From: Puniceicoccales bacterium
Lineage (GTDB): Bacteria > Verrucomicrobiota > Verrucomicrobiia > Opitutales > JAIRLM01
Assembly (NCBI GenBank): GCA_031282565.1
Contig: JAITDL010000023.1
Span: 1 to 5,697 of the forward strand
Length of the DNA stretch: 5,697 nt
Direction: 5' to 3'
The position numbers and the translations under genes are program-made. Shown piece after piece: positions 1 to 4,214 of the stretch (position 1 is the first letter of the stretch; the number at the start of each line of letters is the position of its first letter). Under the pieces are notes generated by a model that was not told where the DNA came from, did no database searches, and saw only the letters and a list, made by a program, of their open reading frames with translations.

Positions 1-1198
1 TACTATAGTTAAAAGTTCCGTTGCTGAGGACTTTCAGCGGCAGCGATGAGGTGCTGCTATTTATGGCTATGTTCAGCGCATTTGCCGCTACTCCAGACGG
101 AAATCCACTGCCAAATTTCAGCTCAAATGACAGCGTGATTGTCTTCCCAACGAGCTGTGCCGTTTCGGCCGCCGTGAATGGGCGATTGAACATGTAGGTG
201 GCAGCGGTGTTGCTGCCGTATCTGCGATAGAATACAATGGCGTCTTCGTCGACGCCGGTGCCGGCGGAAAATGTGTCAAGTACTACCGATGCCGCCGTAT
301 CCTGGTGGAGCATCCATCCGTCCATGCCGCATGCTATTACGCTAGTTCCGCCGACAAATCGCGGCGTAAGCACATAGGAGCTAAAGAGTGGCCGCAAACT
401 TCCAGGCCAATAGTTATCTAGGATTTGTCCGCCACCGCTCGGTGGTTCCATGGAGGCAATTTGTTCATCGGCATATCCTTTTGCCGCGGAAAGTGTTTCA
501 TCGCACGATGCATCAACATATGATTTTACGCTGTGCTGCGTAGCGACGGCGCCAGAGGAGTCCGAAGCCAAATCTTCTTCGTCCAGTGCGTCGAGCTGCG
601 CAGCCGATCCGAGGCCGAGATTTTGCCGCGCCGATTGGGTGTCGGCCAGATCGGAAAGTGCCATGTCCTTTCTGGTGAATAGGGCATCGCAGTCGCCCTT
701 CGAATAGAAATGTTCCATTGGTTCCGGAGGTTGTTCCGGTGTGCCAGACGAAGATTCGCGGACGGCGATGCGTCCTGCGGTGAATGTAATTGAGCGCTGC
801 GGGTTATCGTTCGTTCTTGCCCAGATGGAGAGCCAGGCGTCGCCCGGTGGAATTGCCGTCTCGCCGCTTGAAAATTCCACAACCGCCTGCTGGCCTGTGC
901 CGCTTTCCCAGTCATCGGCCGTTGCCAAAGTGTCGAGTTCGTCGGCGCCTAGGGAGCGGCGCATGAGTGGAACAACTGACACGGCTGGAGCTCTTCCATG
1001 TGGCCCCATTTCCTTCACCTCCAAGATTATCTCGGCGACGTCATCCAAATTCTGGAGAACGCCGCGGCGGAAAAATGCCAACTCGAAGCGCAGGGCACTG
1101 CCACTCCAAATTGTTATTTTCTGGCCATCCAATTTATTTTGCGGCCCATCGAATTGATCCCCGTCGCAGGCGATGCGGACCGTTGCCAAACTTACCAT
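1..1198 (-). CDS. Phage tail fibre / receptor-binding protein, 3' end outside the window
   Basis: The frame is open from the ATG at 1198 to position 1: 399 codons with no stop, so the C-terminus lies beyond the left edge. Residues about 1-148 look like a beta-rich anchoring domain (for example ITIWSGSALRFELAFFRRG at 28-46, then AWLSIWARTND at 121-131). A Pro/Glu/Ser-rich hinge follows at about 148-162. Residues 180-230 carry two motifs typical of tail fibre shafts: SARQNLGLGSAAQLDA (189-204) and GAVATQHSVKSYVDA (216-230). A short helical stretch leads to a Gly-rich linker (about 250-258). From about 262 on it resembles a jelly-roll or carbohydrate-binding tip (GWMLHQD at 294-300, GKTITLSFELKFG at 351-363). 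The likely role is host surface recognition at the tail end. The start is supported by AGGA ten nt upstream, and the gene lies 15 nt after its neighbour's stop. A baseplate protein with a fibre-like shaft is the main alternative. Confidence 0.8.
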   Translation of the reverse strand, partial: MVSLATVRIACDGDQFDGPQNKLDGQKITIWSGSALRFELAFFRRGVLQNLDDVAEIILEVKEMGPHGRAPAVSVVPLMRRSLGADELDTLATADDWESGTGQQAVVEFSSGETAIPPGDAWLSIWARTNDNPQRSITFTAGRIAVRESSSGTPEQPPEPMEHFYSKGDCDALFTRKDMALSDLADTQSARQNLGLGSAAQLDALDEEDLASDSSGAVATQHSVKSYVDASCDETLSAAKGYADEQIASMEPPSGGGQILDNYWPGSLRPLFSSYVLTPRFVGGTSVIACGMDGWMLHQDTAASVVLDTFSAGTGVDEDAIVFYRRYGSNTAATYMFNRPFTAAETAQLVGKTITLSFELKFGSGFPSGVAANALNIAINSSTSSLPLKVLSNGTFNYS

Positions 1199-1208
1199 GG
1201 TGTGATTT

Positions 1209-1212
1209 TCCT
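1209..1212 (-). promoter_or_regulatory. Ribosome binding site of the tail fibre gene
   Basis: AGGA in an A-rich stretch lies ten nt before the ATG at 1198 and directly follows the TAA of the preceding gene. The spacing is a little long but acceptable. Confidence 0.5.
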
Positions 1213-1213
1213 T

Positions 1214-1621
1214 TTAGTTGATTTCGCTTTCGGGGCTTAGGCTGCCTCCGACAATTATGTAGGTGTGCGTTGTCGTGGCGCCGTCCTGTACTCCGCGCAC
1301 GCTCCTAAGGACGGCATTTGACAGCGTAAACGCCGTCTGCGATTGGCCCTCGCCTATGAGCGTAGCCGTACCGGCAAGGTCGTAGAGACTTGCTCCGTGA
1401 CAAAACAGATAATCTGTTGCTGCGGAAACCGATGTATGTCTACGTAGTACGGAAAATTGCAGTTCCGTGCGCCGGTTACCTCTGTCGATTGGTTCCGCGG
1501 AAATGCCGCGCAGTGTGTTTGCAATCTGGACGACGCCAATGACTTCTAGGCTGACGGCGAATGGCTCCTCCTCGCAGTCTACGCCGCCGGCCAGTGCTCT
1601 GTTCCCAAGTATCAATTTCAT
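1214..1621 (-). CDS. Small phage structural protein, putative tail tube-like (135 aa)
   Basis: The preferred start is the ATG at 1621, which overlaps the previous stop as ATGA and has GGAG six nt upstream. A TTG at 1633 would add four residues but lies upstream of that Shine-Dalgarno. The protein appears beta-rich: FAVSLEVIGVVQIANTL (21-37), RGNRRTELQFSVLRRH (47-62), a short helix near 66-78, then TATLIGEGQ (85-93) and HTYIIVGGS (119-127). RGNRRTELQF followed by strand and helix elements would suit a tail-tube or small virion subunit, and the place between a tail-completion-like gene and the fibre fits. I recall similar short proteins next to capsid genes in verrucomicrobial phages but could not check this. 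It is short for a classical major tail protein, so the role is inferred from position. A baseplate or head-completion protein is possible. Confidence 0.55.
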   Translation of the reverse strand: MKLILGNRALAGGVDCEEEPFAVSLEVIGVVQIANTLRGISAEPIDRGNRRTELQFSVLRRHTSVSAATDYLFCHGASLYDLAGTATLIGEGQSQTAFTLSNAVLRSVRGVQDGATTTHTYIIVGGSLSPESEIN

Positions 1622-2097
1622 TGCTGTCTCCAAAGGATTTTGGCCGGTTTTAAGAATAGTTGCGCCCAGAAGCAGAGTTCGATCTCAAGCCGCGTGCTCT
1701 CGGGAAAGTTTTCGCTGATTGTCCACGGCTTATTGCTAGCCGGCAGAAGACTTTGACAGTAATTTCCTCCACCGAAAGCCATCCCCGTCAGCAGGCGGTG
1801 GATTATTTCAGCTGTCTCCAGCGCCCGCCTTGGCCCCCTATTTGCGCCGATGTCTTCCACTACACGGATTTGCAGCTCCACGGACGCTATGCCGTGGTGT
1901 GCTGCGCCGTTGCGGAAACTCAGCGGAAGTGGCGGCATTACCACGGCACAGATGCCAAGTGGTTCCCGCGCATAGATTCTCAACGCGCTGCCAAGATCGC
2001 TGCTTTCGTAGATTAGTATCTCAACTCCAGCCAATAGGTTGCTGTCGCGGAGAAGATCATGGACGTCATTTTGAAGACGTTCCAGGACACTGTCCAT
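1618..2097 (-). CDS. Phage tail completion / tail terminator-like protein (159 aa)
   Basis: It starts at the ATG at 2097, one base after the upstream gene's stop, with GGGAGGG seven nt upstream; an in-frame extension to 2166 would overlap the upstream gene and is not needed. The sequence begins with an amphipathic helix (SVLERLQNDVHDLLRDSN, 3-20), then strand LAGVEILIYES. A strand motif SVELQIRVVED (72-82) follows, a helix at about 88-105 (GPRRALETAEIIHRLLTGM), and a C-terminal strand STRLEIELCFWAQL (134-147). This helix-strand-strand-helix-strand layout matches small proteins that cap the tail or join it to the neck in siphoviruses and myoviruses (Mu gp37-like or neck/tail terminator families). 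The position directly after a gp36/DUF1320-like gene supports that. Its last bases overlap the start of the next gene, so the two are probably translationally coupled. No catalytic motifs are seen. Confidence 0.55.
   Translation of the reverse strand: MDSVLERLQNDVHDLLRDSNLLAGVEILIYESSDLGSALRIYAREPLGICAVVMPPLPLSFRNGAAHHGIASVELQIRVVEDIGANRGPRRALETAEIIHRLLTGMAFGGGNYCQSLLPASNKPWTISENFPESTRLEIELCFWAQLFLKPAKILWRQQ
1628..1631 (-). promoter_or_regulatory. Ribosome binding site of the 135-aa tail gene
   Basis: GGAG lies six nt before the ATG at 1621, within the end of the preceding gene, and favours this start over TTG at 1633. The ATGA overlap with the previous stop suggests coupled translation. Confidence 0.7.
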
Positions 2098-2098
2098 T

Positions 2099-2542
2099 CT
2101 AGAGCCCTCCCAGTGAGGATGATTTAACCCGTTTTCTGCGAAATCCCAGGCATCTAACGGGCGCAATCATGTGGCCTGGAGCAGGATCACTTGGCATTGT
2201 CAGTGCCACTTCGCCGCGGGCAACGCTGCGCAATTTCTGGCGGGCAACGTCGGCGGCCCGCACCTGATCTGCACTAAGTCGCAGTGCCGGAAGTCTGCCC
2301 TGCAATTTTTCAAGCAGCAGTGCGCAGGCGTCGGACCACAGCTCCTCCGGAATGGCGTCGGCGGTTGCACTCTGGGGAACTTTTTTACCGCTCCGCACTG
2401 CGCTGCGCACCTGGGAAATGACCGACTGCGCAAGTCGATTGACGTGGCCAGCGCCGTCGGACGCTTCAAGAATTCCCTGCAGCAACTCCGACGACATGTG
2501 GGTTCGCAGATCGTCTGCGGAAAACCTAAGCCATGCACCCAT
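2099..2542 (-). CDS. DUF1320/gp36-like head-tail connector protein (147 aa)
   Basis: A small, mostly helical protein. The N-terminus FSADDLRTHMSSELLQGILEAS (7-28) has the form of the DUF1320 / Mu gp36 family opening, in which a short strand is followed by a helix naming the 'gene protein' domain. A helix about 33-51 (VNRLAQSVISQVRSAVRSG) is followed by a loop with the typical IPEELW (64-69). Next come a helix DACALLLEKLQGRLPAL (71-87) and a last helix about 91-110. The family is thought to form the connector ring under the portal, and the gene sits directly after the capsid gene as expected. The C-terminal 35 residues, ending in basic and Ser/Gly-rich sequence (RRKRVKSSSLGGL), look like a flexible tail. 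The start has only a weak GGAAAA about four nt upstream, 20 nt after the capsid stop. An HK97 gp6-type adaptor is the alternative. Confidence 0.65.
   Translation of the reverse strand: MGAWLRFSADDLRTHMSSELLQGILEASDGAGHVNRLAQSVISQVRSAVRSGKKVPQSATADAIPEELWSDACALLLEKLQGRLPALRLSADQVRAADVARQKLRSVARGEVALTMPSDPAPGHMIAPVRCLGFRRKRVKSSSLGGL
2105..2111 (-). promoter_or_regulatory. Ribosome binding site of the tail completion-like gene
   Basis: GGGAGGG lies seven nt before the ATG at 2097 and inside the last codons of the connector gene. It is the strongest such motif in the operon and supports this start over the upstream in-frame codon at 2166. Confidence 0.75.
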
Positions 2543-2562
2543 AGAATTTTCCAGTTTTCGAA

Positions 2563-3516
2563 CTAGGCGCCATTGGAATCCGTCACCTCGATGTGCACTA
2601 TGCCGGCAGGGGAAGTGACCATTATGTTGCTGTAGTGTTCGACGGTTATGTCCGTGTACTTGGAATGTTCCTCGACGTAGACGCGGAAGTTGTTTCCGTC
2701 GACGGGCGTAACGAATCGTTTAATGTTAGCCGGCTCGTCTTTTATGATGCCGTCGTGGGCGCTGAATATGTATACGTCATTGCCAACGATGCTTGTTTTT
2801 GTGGCGGAGGTGCTCTGGTAGCGGGCCCCAAAAACCCTGACGGCGTCGACGAAGAGCTTGCGCGCCAATTCATCTAAACCCATGTTGGCCGCCCGCTGTG
2901 CCGCCGCAACGTCCTGGCCATCGTAGACATTTGCGCGGATGTCCCAGGCGCCTTCCCCAAATAGAATTCTATTTGGCCTGATGCCGGCCTCATCTGTCGC
3001 CGCTGCAAGGGCTAGTCGCAGGTCGCCGTCGGGGTTTGCCGTCGCCGTCCATAGTTTTGCAACGGCTTCGGAGGCTGCGTTCAATGCGGCGATTGCCCTG
3101 CGCAGTTCGTTCCTGTAGAGTCTTTTCAGCAGAGCCTGCACGTGCCTTTCCCGCCAGTCGTCTCCCGCCGCGTCGTCGTGGTCAACGCGCACCGTAAGTC
3201 CCTTATTTAGGGTTTTCCCCATCACGGATGTGCCGCTGAAATCGACGCGTTTAAATGCGGCTCCTACGGCGCGCACGTCGTCGTCTTCGCTTAGAAATGC
3301 CTCACCATTTTCCGATTTCTTAAACTCGAAGCGCTTGCCAACTGGGATTGCCGGAGCGAGAAAGTCCAGCATCCCTTCGATGTCTTCCCGATCCCTCCAT
3401 CCTACGGTGAACGCGGTCAACGGTTCCGAGTAGTTTGCTGCGCTGAAGCGGGATTCATTGGCCGCGCAGACTATGCCAATTTCATTGTTACCTATGTCCT
3501 GTGGTAGTAGTTCCAT
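2563..3516 (-). CDS. Phage major capsid protein (317 aa)
   Basis: The shell subunit of the virion, expected to have the HK97 fold. Features that match capsid proteins known from tailed phages, including ones I recall from Verrucomicrobiota, are: NKGLTVRVDHDD (104-115), a spine-helix-like stretch RNELRRAIAALNAASEA (135-151), RILFGEGAW (183-191), RYQSTSATKTSIVGNDVYIF (232-251), EPANIKRFV (261-269) and TDITVEHYSNIMVTSPAGI (288-306). About 317 residues is normal for a capsid protein without a long scaffolding delta domain. The ATG at 3516 was chosen because GGAG lies six nt upstream; a TTG at 3528 would add four residues but would place that motif inside the gene. It lies 28 nt after the decoration-like gene, a common pairing. 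No separate scaffold or protease is present in the window. The exact Pfam family (for example capsid E) was not tested. Confidence 0.88.
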   Translation of the reverse strand: MELLPQDIGNNEIGIVCAANESRFSAANYSEPLTAFTVGWRDREDIEGMLDFLAPAIPVGKRFEFKKSENGEAFLSEDDDVRAVGAAFKRVDFSGTSVMGKTLNKGLTVRVDHDDAAGDDWRERHVQALLKRLYRNELRRAIAALNAASEAVAKLWTATANPDGDLRLALAAATDEAGIRPNRILFGEGAWDIRANVYDGQDVAAAQRAANMGLDELARKLFVDAVRVFGARYQSTSATKTSIVGNDVYIFSAHDGIIKDEPANIKRFVTPVDGNNFRVYVEEHSKYTDITVEHYSNIMVTSPAGIVHIEVTDSNGA

Positions 3517-3522
3517 TTTCTT

Positions 3523-3526
3523 CTCC
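3523..3526 (-). promoter_or_regulatory. Ribosome binding site of the major capsid gene
   Basis: GGAG lies six nt before the ATG at 3516 and decides this start over the TTG at 3528. It sits in TTTGGAGA, the same eight bases that precede the 135-aa tail gene. Confidence 0.7.
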
Positions 3527-3544
3527 AAAGTTTTCAGTCAAATT

Positions 3545-3976
3545 TCATTCTTCTATTGTCAGCGCCGGTGGCACATTTGGAAGAATTTCAATTCTATCTC
3601 CTGCGCTTGCGGCAGAGCCGACGGCGATGCCGATTAGATAGTGGTCGCCTTCACTTTCCGGAGCAGACACTTTGCCGTTTTCCGCTGGAGCAACTATTGT
3701 GCCGGCACTAATTGGCGCCGCTGCTACGGCTATGATTGTCTCGCTGCCTCCAAGGAAGTGCACATTGACGGCGTCGTTTGCTTCGGCTTCATCGGTGGCA
3801 ACGCCAATGGGCAGTTCGCCTTCGCCGCAGGGCTTCACCTTTCCATTCCCGACGGTGCCGTCCATTGTAACCAGCAGATAGCGCTCAGTAAGAGGTTCCA
3901 CTGCGATAAATGTGCAATTGCCGTCGTGTGTCCCGTCGGCGCAATTTGCTATTACTATGGCTCCATTTTTTTTCAT
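3545..3976 (-). CDS. Capsid decoration / cement protein, DUF2190-like (143 aa)
   Basis: A small beta-rich protein, immediately upstream of the major capsid gene. Its pattern fits DUF2190-type or similar decoration proteins that stabilise the capsid surface: a short N-terminal basic start, LPIGVATDEAEANDAVNVHF (55-74), then AAAPISAGTIVAPAENGKV (85-103) and a C-terminal YLIGIAVGSAASAGDRIEIL (113-132). The repeated form '...G-a-[P/D]-x-a-x-a-G-d-x-i-x-i' is characteristic of this group, in which one domain sits on the capsid and another trimerises. It is the first gene of the minus-strand run, with AGG seven nt before the ATG at 3976. The codons just after the start contain a run of eight A. A head-fibre or other beta-rich minor virion protein is possible, but position next to the capsid gene favours decoration. 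Confidence 0.7.
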   Translation of the reverse strand: MKKNGAIVIANCADGTHDGNCTFIAVEPLTERYLLVTMDGTVGNGKVKPCGEGELPIGVATDEAEANDAVNVHFLGGSETIIAVAAAPISAGTIVAPAENGKVSAPESEGDHYLIGIAVGSAASAGDRIEILPNVPPALTIEE

Positions 3977-3997
3977 AAATTTACCTGCTCAGTTGCC

Positions 3998-4011
3998 GGT
4001 CCTCCGGGACC
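3998..4011 (-). repeat. Short hairpin GGTCC-CGGA-GGACC in the leader of the virion operon
   Basis: Read on the minus strand, GGTCC and GGACC form a perfect 5-bp stem around CGGA. The hairpin lies 21 nt upstream of the decoration start. Its loop and 3' arm contain a strong GGAGG that is too far from the ATG at 3976 to serve as its Shine-Dalgarno. It could be a leader stem or chance. Confidence 0.35.
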
Positions 4012-4017
4012 ATTTCC

Positions 4018-4032
4018 GCGGCAATTTGCCGC
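4018..4032. repeat. Perfect 7-bp inverted repeat GCGGCAA-T-TTGCCGC
   Basis: A 15-bp dyad with arms of seven perfectly matched bases around one central base lies about 42 nt upstream of the decoration start, next to the hairpin at 3998-4011. The one-base centre makes a DNA-level operator for a dimeric regulator more likely than an RNA hairpin. No second copy was found in the window. Confidence 0.4.
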
Positions 4033-4189
4033 ATGGTTGCAGTTTACCATCTTTTCGAAAAAACGTATTTGCTGGGTGGCAACCGTTTGCGCCGTTTGCT
4101 TCGATCGCTCTGTTGCCGTTTTCCGATTGGCAGAGAGACTTGAATTATTTTCGTGGAATGGCCGTCATATGTCATTGACAAGTTTCAAA

Positions 4190-4214
4190 ATGATAGCCAG
4201 TGACTAGCTATTAT
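4190..4214. promoter_or_regulatory. 25-bp imperfect dyad overlapping the start codon of the plus-strand gene (candidate operator)
   Basis: Arms ATGATAGCCAGT and ACTAGCTATTAT flank a central G at 4202; 10 of 12 positions are complementary. The right arm ends within the ATG at 4213. The size and symmetry suit a repressor dimer, and location over the start suggests autoregulation or repression of the plus-strand gene. As RNA, the outer arms could form an eight-pair stem (one G-U) that buries part of the start codon. Confidence 0.45.

Larger units (their letters stand above)
3973..4164 (-). pseudogene. Possible 3' remnant of a phage head gene upstream of the decoration gene
   Basis: On the minus strand a frame runs open from just after a TGA at 4167-4165 to a TGA at 3975-3973 that overlaps the decoration start as ATGA. 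The 63 codons encode a polar, Asn/Thr/Gln/Ala-rich stretch with RFFEKMVNC near its middle and ATEQVNL at the end. There is no ATG, GTG or TTG start before the ATG at 4050, which would give only 25 residues. A tail-to-head ATGA overlap is also used at 1618-1621, so this may be the end of a deleted protease or scaffold gene. Against it, other frames here are also open for 40 or more codons, and there is no recognisable domain. It is offered as a weak call. Confidence 0.2.
3977..4212. promoter_or_regulatory. Divergent intergenic region with leader and inverted repeats
   Basis: This 236-nt gap separates the minus-strand virion operon from the plus-strand gene and should hold promoters for both. 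On the minus strand AATAAT (4149-4144) is a 5/6 match to a -10 box, but no good -35 lies 16-18 nt upstream. On the plus strand a perfect TTGACA (4175-4180) has no convincing -10 at the usual distance. No promoter is therefore assigned firmly. The region has several inverted repeats, listed separately. No rho-independent terminator (GC stem followed by a T run) is apparent. Confidence 0.4.

Noticed and set aside
526..915. 129-codon minus-strand open frame inside the fibre gene
   Set aside because: It lies in a different frame of the same strand as the long fibre frame, which carries clear shaft motifs.
741..1240. Plus-strand open frames opposite the fibre N-terminus (741-1157, 967-1221, 998-1240)
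   Set aside because: All are antisense shadows with no ribosome binding site and no family resemblance.
1618..2166. Longer version of the tail completion-like protein starting at 2166
   Set aside because: It would overlap the connector gene by 68 nt, while the ATG at 2097 has a strong GGGAGGG at ideal spacing.
1660..2618. Plus-strand open frames opposite the tail and connector genes, and the second minus frame at 2200-2538
   Set aside because: They overlap genes supported by family features, start sites and tight operon spacing.
3672..4125. 13-bp direct repeat TTGCCGTTTTCCG at 3672-3684 and 4113-4125
   Set aside because: Only two copies, and the words are built from short elements common across this window, so chance is likely.
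4044..4175. 43-codon minus-strand open frame encoding a basic peptide
   Set aside because: No Shine-Dalgarno precedes its ATG, and it overlaps other open frames in the same short intergenic stretch.
4175..4203. Plus-strand promoter based on the perfect TTGACA at 4175-4180
   Set aside because: At 16-18 nt spacing the -10 positions read CCAGTG, CAGTGA or AGTGAC, none of which resembles TATAAT.
3641..4207. 188-codon plus-strand open frame antisense to the decoration gene and through the intergenic region
   Set aside because: It runs opposite a well-supported decoration gene, has no recognisable domain, and its composition is that of an antisense frame.
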